From Erythrobacter sp. (lineage in GTDB: Bacteria; Pseudomonadota; Alphaproteobacteria; Sphingomonadales; Sphingomonadaceae): 7,966 bases of DNA. Location of the stretch: assembly GCA_030731635.1 (NCBI GenBank), contig JANQTR010000012.1, positions 1 through 7,966 of the forward strand. The letters run 5' to 3'. The position numbers and the translations under genes were made by a program. Positions 1-6,231 of the stretch are shown here, piece by piece. The stretch's first letter is position 1. Each line of letters opens with the position of its first letter. The notes under the pieces are model-generated. The model did no database searches. It was given only the letters and a program-made list of their open reading frames with translations, and had not been told where the DNA came from.

Positions 1-746
1 CGGTTGTGATCGCGCACATACATCGTGGCGTAGACCGATAGCAGGAAGAAGCGCACCCACAGCTTGTTCGCGCCTTCAAGCAGTTTGGGATCGGCGCGCA
101 GCAGCATGGCAAAGGCTTCGCCGTGGCGGAACTCATCATTGCACCATTCTTCAAACCAGTCGAAGATCGGGTGGAATTTGTACTCCGGGTTCTGCGCCAG
201 ATGACGGAAGATCGTGATGTAGCGCGCGTATCCGATCTTCTCCGACAGATAGACCGCGTAGAAGATAAACTTGGGCTTGAAATACGTGTATTTCTTGGTC
301 TTCGTCAGATAGCCGAGATCGACGCCGATGCCAGCATCCTTGAGGCTTTCGTTGATGAAGCCGGCATGGCGGCTTTCGTCACGGGCGAGCAGGCGGAACA
401 GCTGCTTCACGTCGGGGTTCTTGGTGCGCTTGGCGATTTCGGCATAGAGCACGCAGCCCGAAAATTCCGAAGTCATCGAGCTGACCAGGAAATCCGTGAA
501 CTCCTTGCGCAGGGACGGTTCAAGCCCCTCGATCACGCCCTTGAATCTGTCACTATGCTTGAAATGCAACTTGTTGGGATCACCCACCATGTCTGCGATC
601 AACTGGTCCCACTCGCGCCGGACAAGGCTCACATCGATCGCGTCGAGCGCGTCGTAATCGGTGGTGTAGAAGCGCGGGGTCAGCATCGTGTCCTGCGTTG
701 CGATCGCCATCGCCTCTTCGCTGGTCATCGGCTTGTAGGCGTTCAT
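1..746 (-). CDS. acsF: AcsF, oxygen-dependent Mg-protoporphyrin IX monomethyl ester cyclase (C-terminus cut by window edge)
   Basis: This is the diiron monooxygenase that uses O2 to close the isocyclic (fifth) ring of bacteriochlorophyll, turning Mg-protoporphyrin IX monomethyl ester into protochlorophyllide. I translated 248 codons from ATG at 746-744 (MNAYKPMTSEEAMAIATQDT) to the left edge without a stop; family members have roughly 350 residues, so about a third is missing. The ferritin-like ligand set is visible: E94 in EFSGC, E124xxH127 in DESRHAG, a plausible E169 in YLSEKIG, and E205xxH208 in DEFRHG. The start is supported by a strong Shine-Dalgarno GGGAGGA at 757-751, four bases before the ATG, embedded in the last codons of the preceding gene, whose TGA overlaps this ATG (ATGA). 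The motifs, the length so far and the context leave little doubt about the family. Confidence 0.95.
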   Translation of the reverse strand, partial: MNAYKPMTSEEAMAIATQDTMLTPRFYTTDYDALDAIDVSLVRREWDQLIADMVGDPNKLHFKHSDRFKGVIEGLEPSLRKEFTDFLVSSMTSEFSGCVLYAEIAKRTKNPDVKQLFRLLARDESRHAGFINESLKDAGIGVDLGYLTKTKKYTYFKPKFIFYAVYLSEKIGYARYITIFRHLAQNPEYKFHPIFDWFEEWCNDEFRHGEAFAMLLRADPKLLEGANKLWVRFFLLSVYATMYVRDHN

Positions 747-1045
747 TTGATCCTCCCGGCATTGAAACTGACTTCGTAGAGTTCGGCCAAGTCGAAATAG
801 GCAGCGAGCCGGGTCAGGCCGCGAGCCAGTGGGCTCGCGCGGGTCACGGTCGCACTGCGTTCGAACACCTGGCGAGTGCCGAACGGTATCTGAATCGGGG
901 CGCCGTGAACACGCACCTTGTCGCCTGGCTGGATAATGACCTCATCGGCCAGTTCGACGTGGGCGTGGAAATGCTCAGGGCTCTGCTCGACCGTGATCGT
1001 GCAGGGCGTATCGAACGAACTTGCGCTGAGGAAAGATAATCCCAT
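743..1045 (-). CDS. bciE: Probable BciE, auxiliary protein of the AcsF cyclase
   Basis: The gene encodes a soluble protein of 100 residues with no signal peptide or membrane segment. It has an HFHAH cluster (H25, H27, H29), a segment PGDKVRVHGAPIQIPFG around residues 40-56, and an ending AELYEVSFNAGRIK. In alphaproteobacteria a small protein encoded directly upstream of acsF, BciE, is reported to be needed for activity of the oxygen-dependent cyclase. Position, size and translational coupling to acsF (ATGA overlap) fit that gene; the assignment rests on context rather than on a recognised motif. ATG at 1045-1043 overlaps the puhC stop as TGATG. An in-frame GTG at 1048-1046 would give one more residue and is 10 bases from a GGGAAGG, against 13 for the ATG, so the start is uncertain by one codon. 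The alternative is an unnamed conserved puh-operon protein. Confidence 0.72.
   Translation of the reverse strand: MGLSFLSASSFDTPCTITVEQSPEHFHAHVELADEVIIQPGDKVRVHGAPIQIPFGTRQVFERSATVTRASPLARGLTRLAAYFDLAELYEVSFNAGRIK
751..757 (-). promoter_or_regulatory. Strong Shine-Dalgarno of acsF
   Basis: GGGAGGA lies inside the final codons of the preceding small gene, four bases before the acsF ATG. It is the best ribosome binding site in the window and suggests acsF is made at a higher rate than coupling alone would give. Confidence 0.7.
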
Positions 1046-1533
1046 CACTTTGCCGATGCCTTCCCGGGAAGCATGTTGGCAAAGATCGCATGATTATCTG
1101 GCCCGAAGGACGATGCTTCGATGCTGGTTCCTGTCACCGGATCGCGCAGCGTCAGCGAACCTGTATCCCATTCGATCAGCTCAAATGCGACCTTGGGGCC
1201 TTCGCCGCGAATACGGCGTTGGTGGACCAGGCTGCGAACGGTGGCGCGGACGAAGCCGCCTTCACCTTGGCCAAACCGGCTGAGCACTTCGCCGCTGGCG
1301 CCATCTTCGACCCGCACGGTACCATCGGCTTCATCAAAGAAGCGCAAGGTGCGCTGCTGGGCAGGCTTGACCCCAGCCGCGGCGCGCGCCTCGGCAGGCA
1401 CCGATGAACGCTCGACAAAGCCCAAGGTGACCGACGCCGTCAGAACCAGCGAAATCGCTGCAATTCCGCCCATCAGTATCAATGGCACCTTTTGGACGGT
1501 GACTTCGTCTTTTTCGTATTCGCGCACAATCAT
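1045..1533 (-). CDS. puhC: PuhC, photosynthetic complex assembly protein
   Basis: This 162-residue membrane-anchored protein belongs to the PuhC family, which in Rhodobacter capsulatus is needed for normal assembly of the reaction centre and light-harvesting 1 core. The sequence shows a short charged N-terminus, one hydrophobic helix at about residues 16-39, then a soluble domain presumably in the periplasm with family-like stretches RTLRFFDEADGTVRVEDG, GFVRATVRSL, FELIEWDTGSLTLRDP and FGPDNHAIFANML. The length equals that of the R. capsulatus protein (formerly orf162b). A GAGGGAG Shine-Dalgarno at 1547-1541 lies seven bases before the ATG, and the ATG overlaps the puhB stop as ATGA. It sits between puhB and the small acsF-proximal gene, as expected. 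Confidence 0.9.
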   Translation of the reverse strand: MIVREYEKDEVTVQKVPLILMGGIAAISLVLTASVTLGFVERSSVPAEARAAAGVKPAQQRTLRFFDEADGTVRVEDGASGEVLSRFGQGEGGFVRATVRSLVHQRRIRGEGPKVAFELIEWDTGSLTLRDPVTGTSIEASSFGPDNHAIFANMLPGKASAK

Positions 1534-2306
1534 GCGGGTGCTCCCTCAAAGCCGGGCTCGCCCAGAGCTTGCTGGCCTCGGCGCGGCGCCGGATTGGCAC
1601 GACCGGGGGCGGAAGCGGGCTGAGCCCATTGTTGGCCAGTGGCGGTGCTGGCATCATTGATCTCGATCAAATTCCGATCAATCGCGCCATATTGTCCGCG
1701 CGCTTCGGCAATCAGCTGCGCCAGCCGGGTTGCATCGGGCACGCAGCGCAGCATCGGCTGCGGCTTTGTGTAGTGCCACGGGCGCATATGCGGCCACAGC
1801 AGTAGCGTGCCGAGCAGCCGTTCGCCGCTCAGTTCGAGCGCGATATCACCGTGATCAGCGCCCCGGCCGCGGAAATGCGCCGCCGTGACCTGCTTCAACG
1901 GAAGATTGATCCGCGTCTCGATAGCGATGCCAATGCGCATGATGAGGCGTGCATCGGTGAGGATATACAGCGTGCTGCGCGTGCTCAGCCAGGCAAGCAG
2001 ATACAGCAGCCCGATCAGGACCGTGCCCAGCACCGCTGCGACGATGGCGGCGTTCTGATTACCGGTTGCCAGTGCAATGATGACCAAGGCGACGAAATAG
2101 ATGCCAAGGGTGCGGGTATGGAACGCGGTGCGGGCAAACAGCCCAAGCGCCGGGCGGCCTTTCCACAACACCTTTTCATCCGCTGCCGGCGTTCCCATCC
2201 GGTCGCCGAACGCCTTGGGCCCATCATGTTCGAGCGCGGCGTGATCGATGCCCGCAGGCAGCGACGTTTCCGTCACCGCCCCGGCTTTGGTCTCGGTCAG
2301 ATCCAT
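1530..2306 (-). CDS. puhB: PuhB, reaction-centre assembly protein
   Basis: PuhB is an inner-membrane protein that helps assemble the reaction centre in purple bacteria. The 258-residue product has a soluble N-terminus with DEKVLWKGRP (residues 43-52), two closely spaced hydrophobic helices at about 67-82 and 86-107, then a PH-like (DUF304-type) domain including STLYILTDARLIMRIGIAIE (111-130) and the motif LLLWPHMRPWHYTKPQPMLR (168-187). The last 50 or so residues are rich in Ala, Pro, Gln and Gly and look disordered; they make it longer than the 214-residue R. capsulatus protein. Its first ten bases overlap the end of puhA, and its stop overlaps the puhC start (ATGA). A GAAAGG at 2320-2315 lies eight bases before the ATG and serves as Shine-Dalgarno. 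Confidence 0.92.
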   Translation of the reverse strand: MDLTETKAGAVTETSLPAGIDHAALEHDGPKAFGDRMGTPAADEKVLWKGRPALGLFARTAFHTRTLGIYFVALVIIALATGNQNAAIVAAVLGTVLIGLLYLLAWLSTRSTLYILTDARLIMRIGIAIETRINLPLKQVTAAHFRGRGADHGDIALELSGERLLGTLLLWPHMRPWHYTKPQPMLRCVPDATRLAQLIAEARGQYGAIDRNLIEINDASTATGQQWAQPASAPGRANPAPRRGQQALGEPGFEGAPA

Positions 2307-3106
2307 GCTTCAGACCTTTCAGGGGTTGCATACATGTAACCGCCGCCGAAATAAGCCTGCACGCGGTCTTCTTCGTAGCGGGTGATGATCCCTGCGGTTT
2401 CAAGCTCAGGAACCCGCTCGAACTGCTCGGCGGTGATCGCGTCGATCTCGACAAATTTAGGCTTGTCTTCGACGATGGGCAGAAGCGCGTCCAGTAGGCT
2501 GTTGCCGTGAACCGATGCAACCATCATCGGAGCCAGCACCTTCTTGCCGGTGGCGGTTTCCACTTCGAGGTAACGGATGAGGTGCTCGGCCTGATCGACC
2601 CAGATGTCGCTGACCTTGCCCACGATTTGCTTGTCAGCGGCCATCACCGGCCAGCCAATCAGCTGTGGATCCTGCGGCGAAACGATCATTTCGTGGCTAT
2701 TGGCAATCGGCACGATCCGCGGACGGCCATCAAAGGTAAGGTCGGGATATTTCGCACGGTTGGCAAACGCCGCCGGGCCCATGCCATCGACCATCGGATC
2801 GCCGGTTGGCACCCATGGTGCACCGCCCGCCCGGAAGGCCTGTACCGCAGGCATGGTCACATCATCGCGCGCGACATCTTCGGGCACATAGGTGCCGCGG
2901 CCGTGCGGCAAGGGAAAGCTTTTCTTGGCGCCATCGAACAGGCTGCTGCTTTCTTCGACCTTGCCGGTCACTTCATCTTCAAGCGGATAGCCTTCGCGGC
3001 GGCTTTCCTTGTTGAGGTAAAAGACCAGGGCGAGGAAAAATCCAAAAAACAGCAGGAAAGCGAGCTCGGCGACATCAAAGGTGCCGGCAATGTAAGTGGC
3101 GTTCAT
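2297..3106 (-). CDS. puhA: PuhA, photosynthetic reaction centre H subunit
   Basis: PuhA caps the cytoplasmic face of the L/M reaction-centre core and carries the proton pathway to the secondary quinone QB. The 269-residue product shows the family layout: a short periplasmic N-terminus, one membrane helix at about residues 11-31, the junction motif KESRREGYPLEDE, the segment LPHGRGTYVPED (66-77), WVPTGDPMVDGMGPAAF (98-114), and a cytoplasmic beta domain with VGKVSDIWVDQAEHLIRYLE (162-181) and EEDRVQAYFGGGYMYATPER (245-264). E174 in VDQAEH lines up with E173 of the Rhodobacter sphaeroides H subunit, a residue implicated in proton delivery to QB. The residues matching H126 and H128 of that protein are D126 and R128 here. 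GAGAGG at 3120-3115 is the Shine-Dalgarno. The gene follows a 72-base gap after lhaA and overlaps puhB. Confidence 0.97.
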   Translation of the reverse strand: MNATYIAGTFDVAELAFLLFFGFFLALVFYLNKESRREGYPLEDEVTGKVEESSSLFDGAKKSFPLPHGRGTYVPEDVARDDVTMPAVQAFRAGGAPWVPTGDPMVDGMGPAAFANRAKYPDLTFDGRPRIVPIANSHEMIVSPQDPQLIGWPVMAADKQIVGKVSDIWVDQAEHLIRYLEVETATGKKVLAPMMVASVHGNSLLDALLPIVEDKPKFVEIDAITAEQFERVPELETAGIITRYEEDRVQAYFGGGYMYATPERSEAWI

Positions 3107-3114
3107 ATTACATT
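3089..3114 (-). repeat. Inverted repeat bracketing the puhA start codon
   Basis: On the plus strand AATGTAA (3089-3095) and TTACATT (3108-3114) form a perfect 7-base inverted repeat with a 12-base spacer. In the puhA mRNA this is a possible hairpin: the 5' arm begins right after the GAGAGG Shine-Dalgarno and the AUG lies in the loop. The stem is AU-rich and weak, so it could act as a translational switch or be accidental. As DNA it could instead be an operator. The spacing differs from the TGT-N12-ACA of PpsR/CrtJ sites. Confidence 0.4.
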
Positions 3115-3178
3115 CCTCTCATGGGATTGTTCGGCTGATGCAAAGCCGGGCAGGATACGGGCGGGCTAGGTTTGGTAA
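3107..3178 (-). other. lhaA-puhA intergenic spacer with a small hairpin
   Basis: These 72 bases are the largest non-coding gap in the window. They contain a perfect 5-base stem with a 7-base loop (CGGCT 3132-3136, AGCCG 3144-3148), and nearer puhA the Shine-Dalgarno GAGAGG (3120-3115). The hairpin lacks a following T run, so it does not look like an intrinsic terminator. It might be an RNA-processing or stability element between lhaA and the puh messages. I see no convincing -35/-10 pair and no PpsR-type site here. Confidence 0.5.
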
Positions 3179-4615
3179 TCATGTCGGAAACTCAACTAGG
3201 CCAAAGGGTTGGCTAGGCGTATCACCCGCCGCTTCGTCGCGGCGGCGCTGCGACCCGACCAGTGGGCCAATCGCCGCAAGGCCAGCCAGCAGCAGGGCGA
3301 TTTCAAGGAGGTAGACTGTGCTATAGCCCGATGCGCGGGTTGCGATTGTGTCGGCATGACCGCTGCCTACAAATGCAGCAATTCCATCGCGCAGCAATCC
3401 GCCAATCGCGATACCTGCGCCTGCACATGTTGCCTGCACCGCGCCCCATGCGCCCAGCGCAAGCCCCGCAGTCGCCGTCTTGGCGAGGCTCATTGCCTCC
3501 ATCAGCGTTCCAACCGAAAACAATCCGAGCCCGAGACCGATGGTTAGAGCGCCCGCATAGAGCATTGCAGGCGACCCAAACGGGCCGGCAAAAAGCACCA
3601 GCAGGAAGGCATTGATGCCGATCACCAAGCCCATGCCCGCCAGACGCAGGGGGTCCCATCCGCGCCCCAGCATCCGGCCTGATGCCATGAAGCCGATCAA
3701 CGAACCCAGCGCCCATGCGCCAGTAAGGCCCGTAGTCGCTCCGACCGACAGGCCGAGGATCTCACCGCCATAAGGCTCAAGCAGCGCGTCCTGCATCGCA
3801 AAACCGGCTGCGCCGATACCGATCGCGGTCAGCAGGCGGGCATTGCGGCCATCCTTGACGAAGGCCTGCCACAGTTCGGAAAATGTCGGCGTGTCGCGAT
3901 CAGGCGCCGTGATCACGGGATTGCGGGCTTCCTGCTTCCACAGTGCGGTCACATTGAGAATGATCGTGAGCACCGCAGCACCTTGGATCACCTGCACAAG
4001 CAGCGTTGCGCTGTAATCAATCAGCATCCCGCCGATGACGAATGCGGCGAACATCATGCCGACCAGCAGCATCACATAGAGCAGCGCAACAGCGCGCGGG
4101 CGCTTGTCTTCGGGGGCAAGATCTGTCGCGAGGGCAAGCCCTGCGGTCTGAGTCACATGGATTCCGGTGCCGGTCAGCAGGAACGCTGCGGCAGCGCCGA
4201 CAAGGCCGATGGTGAAAGCCTCAGGCTTGCTCAGCAAAAGCAGCGAGAAGGGCATTATCGCAAGACCGCCGAACTGCATCAGCGTGCCGAACCAGATATA
4301 GGGCACACGCCGCCAGCCGAGCACCGAACGGTGGGTGTCAGATTTATGCCCGATCAGCGCGCGGAACGGCGCCACAATCAGCGGCACCGCGATCAGCAAT
4401 GCAACCAGCCAGGTCGGCGTGCCAAGTTCGACCACCATCACCCGGTTCAAGGTGCCGTTGAGCAGTACCATCGCCATGCCAACGCTGACCTGAAACAGTG
4501 CGAGGCGCAGCAGCCGGCCCAGCGGCAAGTCCACACTCGCCGCATCCGCAAATGGCAGCAGCTGGAATACCAGCGCTGTCCAGTGCGGTGTCGGAGGGCG
4601 GACGGGGCGGTTCAT
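3179..4615 (-). CDS. lhaA: LhaA, light-harvesting 1 assembly protein (PucC/LhaA family transporter-like)
   Basis: LhaA is a polytopic inner-membrane protein of the PucC branch of the major facilitator superfamily, required for normal assembly of the LH1 antenna and thought to deliver bacteriochlorophyll or antenna polypeptides. The 478-residue product is hydrophobic along its length with about 12 membrane helices. It has the characteristic loop between helices 2 and 3 at residues 84-110 (APFRALIGHKSDTHRSVLGW, then RRVPYIWFG) and the family-like C-terminal tail ending FGLVEFPT. Its ATG overlaps the bchM stop as ATGA and no clear Shine-Dalgarno precedes it, which suggests translation is coupled to bchM. 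It lies directly before puhA, in line with the bchM-lhaA-puhA superoperon arrangement of purple bacteria. A transport substrate cannot be read from sequence. Confidence 0.94.
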   Translation of the reverse strand: MNRPVRPPTPHWTALVFQLLPFADAASVDLPLGRLLRLALFQVSVGMAMVLLNGTLNRVMVVELGTPTWLVALLIAVPLIVAPFRALIGHKSDTHRSVLGWRRVPYIWFGTLMQFGGLAIMPFSLLLLSKPEAFTIGLVGAAAAFLLTGTGIHVTQTAGLALATDLAPEDKRPRAVALLYVMLLVGMMFAAFVIGGMLIDYSATLLVQVIQGAAVLTIILNVTALWKQEARNPVITAPDRDTPTFSELWQAFVKDGRNARLLTAIGIGAAGFAMQDALLEPYGGEILGLSVGATTGLTGAWALGSLIGFMASGRMLGRGWDPLRLAGMGLVIGINAFLLVLFAGPFGSPAMLYAGALTIGLGLGLFSVGTLMEAMSLAKTATAGLALGAWGAVQATCAGAGIAIGGLLRDGIAAFVGSGHADTIATRASGYSTVYLLEIALLLAGLAAIGPLVGSQRRRDEAAGDTPSQPFGLVEFPT

Positions 4616-5316
4616 CCGTGGCGCACCAGTTCAAGCGCCTGCGATTTGTAGAACCCGCTCGAAATATGCTGGGTGCGCCCGATGCTCCAGCCATTGAGGC
4701 GCGACAGCCGTTCGCGCAGCTCGCCTTCTGCCACCGGGACGATCGCGGGCGAGCGGTCGGATTTGGGGAAGAATTTGCCCACTTCGTGCATCGCGGTCAG
4801 CAACCGAGTGCGCGGGGCGAATGTGAACAGGATGCTGCCGGTGGTGCGCTGCGCCAGTTGGCCAAGGGCATCGACCAGATCTTCGGGTTGATAATGGATC
4901 AGCGAATCCATCGCCACCACATGGGCAAAGGTGCCCAGCGCCGGGTCAAGCATGTCGCCACTGCGCCAGTGAATGCGTCCATGGCCGATGAACGAAGGCG
5001 TGCGGTCCCGCGCGACTTCGACCAGCCCTGCGGCGACATCAATCCCGGTGACTTCGGCGCCCCGGCATGCAGCCGCGACCGCCAGTGACCCGGTGCCGCA
5101 CCCGGCATCAAGCACCGCGGTGCGGCGTAAATCATTCGGCAGCCAGCCCAGCAGCGTTGCGCGCATCGCATCACGCCCGGCGCGCACCGTCGCGCGAATG
5201 CCGCTGACCTTGGCGTCCGAGGTCAGATCGATCCACGCCTGGCGCGCAGTGCTATCAAAATAGGTCGCCAGCGCTTCGCGCCGATGATCATATTCGGAAG
5301 GGAGCCGCGTTGCCAT
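4612..5316 (-). CDS. bchM: BchM, Mg-protoporphyrin IX O-methyltransferase
   Basis: BchM transfers a methyl group from S-adenosylmethionine to the C13 propionate of Mg-protoporphyrin IX, giving the monomethyl ester that AcsF uses. The 234-residue soluble product has a class I methyltransferase fold: motif I VLDAGCGTGSLAV at 68-80, the ribose-binding acidic residue D93 in TGIDVA, and MDSLIHYQPEDLVDAL further on. The N-terminus (YFDSTARQAWIDLTSDAKVS) and the end (SGFYKSQALELVRHG) are typical of BchM/ChlM. The ATG overlaps the bchL stop by one base (TAATG) and only a weak Shine-Dalgarno is present, so re-initiation after bchL is likely. Length is normal for the bacterial family. Confidence 0.95.
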   Translation of the reverse strand: MATRLPSEYDHRREALATYFDSTARQAWIDLTSDAKVSGIRATVRAGRDAMRATLLGWLPNDLRRTAVLDAGCGTGSLAVAAACRGAEVTGIDVAAGLVEVARDRTPSFIGHGRIHWRSGDMLDPALGTFAHVVAMDSLIHYQPEDLVDALGQLAQRTTGSILFTFAPRTRLLTAMHEVGKFFPKSDRSPAIVPVAEGELRERLSRLNGWSIGRTQHISSGFYKSQALELVRHG

Positions 5317-6212
5317 TATTCGAACCCCAGGAAATCAAAGATGTCGCGGTCTTTCATCGGCTGTGCGAGGCTGGGATCGACACCCGCCCACAGCATTGCC
5401 GCAAGGCGCAGATATTCGTCCTGCGCTGCGATCACTTCGGGATCATCGCCCATTTCGAACAACGTGCACTTTTTCAGGCGCGAACGGCGGATCGCGTCGA
5501 CATCCTTGAAGTGCGCAAGGCGGGGCATCCCGACCTTGTCGCAGAAGCGGTCAATCTCGTCAGTTTCGCGGCTGCGATTGGCCACCACGCCAGCTAGGCG
5601 CACGTCATAGTTTTTCGACTTGGCGGCAATCGCCGCGACGATCCGGTTCATCGCGAAGATGCTGTCGAAATCGTTCGCGGCTACCACCAACGCGCGTTCG
5701 GCATGTTGCAGCGGCGCGGCGAACCCGCCGCACACCACATCGCCCAGCACATCGAAGATCACGACATCGGTTTCTTCGAGCAGATGGTGCTGTTTCAGCA
5801 GCTTCACCGTCTGGCCAACCACATAACCACCGCAACCGGTGCCAGCCGGGGGACCGCCAGCTTCGACGCACATGACGCCGTTATAGCCTTCGAACATGTA
5901 GTCTTCAGGCCGCAGTTCCTCGGCGTGGAATTCGACCGTTTCGAGGACGTCGATCACGGTCGGCATCAGCTTTTTGGTCAGCGTAAAGGTGCTGTCATGC
6001 TTGGGATCGCAACCGATCTGCAGGACCCGGTGGCCGAGCTTGGAAAAAGCGGCAGACAGGTTTGACGAGGTGGTCGATTTGCCGATCCCGCCCTTGCCAT
6101 AGACCGCGAACACCTTGGCGCCCTTGATCTTGTCTTCCGGATCAAGCTTGACCTGAACCGATCCATCGCCATCGGGCTGGCTGAAAGCGGATTGGGGGCT
6201 GTGCAGATTCAT
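5316..6212 (-). CDS. bchL: BchL, ATPase subunit of dark-operative protochlorophyllide reductase
   Basis: BchL is the homodimeric, nitrogenase-iron-protein-like ATPase that passes electrons to BchN-BchB for reduction of the protochlorophyllide D ring without light. The 298-residue product has a P-loop YGKGGIGKST at residues 38-47, a 4Fe-4S ligand C127 in GTGCGGY, the switch II/Walker B region VIFDVLGDVV (151-160) and the second ligand C161 in CGGF, so both ligands that bridge the dimer are present. I chose ATG at 6212-6210: it gives the normal family length and has AGGG (6226-6223) ten bases upstream. A start further upstream would run into bchH in another frame. It follows bchH after 19 bases. 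The cluster is oxygen-sensitive in known homologues. Confidence 0.97.
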   Translation of the reverse strand: MNLHSPQSAFSQPDGDGSVQVKLDPEDKIKGAKVFAVYGKGGIGKSTTSSNLSAAFSKLGHRVLQIGCDPKHDSTFTLTKKLMPTVIDVLETVEFHAEELRPEDYMFEGYNGVMCVEAGGPPAGTGCGGYVVGQTVKLLKQHHLLEETDVVIFDVLGDVVCGGFAAPLQHAERALVVAANDFDSIFAMNRIVAAIAAKSKNYDVRLAGVVANRSRETDEIDRFCDKVGMPRLAHFKDVDAIRRSRLKKCTLFEMGDDPEVIAAQDEYLRLAAMLWAGVDPSLAQPMKDRDIFDFLGFE

Positions 6213-6231
6213 GTGTTCGGATCCCTTTGGT
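6213..6231 (-). promoter_or_regulatory. bchH-bchL spacer with bchL ribosome binding site
   Basis: The 19-base gap holds AAAGGGAT at 6228-6221, whose AGGG core is ten bases before the bchL ATG. It decides the internal start over a longer frame that opens inside bchH. There is no room for a separate promoter or terminator, so the two genes are probably co-transcribed. Confidence 0.65.

Noticed and set aside
123..779. A 218-residue plus-strand frame opposite acsF
   Set aside because: The minus strand here encodes AcsF with all its diiron ligands; the plus frame is a high-GC shadow without family features.
3089..3114. A PpsR/CrtJ operator at the puhA start
   Set aside because: The half-sites TGT and ACA are 16 bases apart instead of 12, so the repeat does not match the known operator.
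2507..3169. A 220-residue plus-strand frame opposite puhA
   Set aside because: It is fully antisense to the clear PuhA sequence and shows no domain or ribosome binding site of note.
3107..3178. A sigma-70 promoter or terminator in the lhaA-puhA gap
   Set aside because: No -35/-10 pair with acceptable spacing could be found by eye, and the hairpin has no T run after it. A promoter inside lhaA or bchM, as in Rhodobacter, cannot be judged by eye.
3983..4651. A 222-residue plus-strand frame opposite lhaA
   Set aside because: It is very rich in His, Gln and Arg, which is typical of the complement of a hydrophobic membrane-protein gene.
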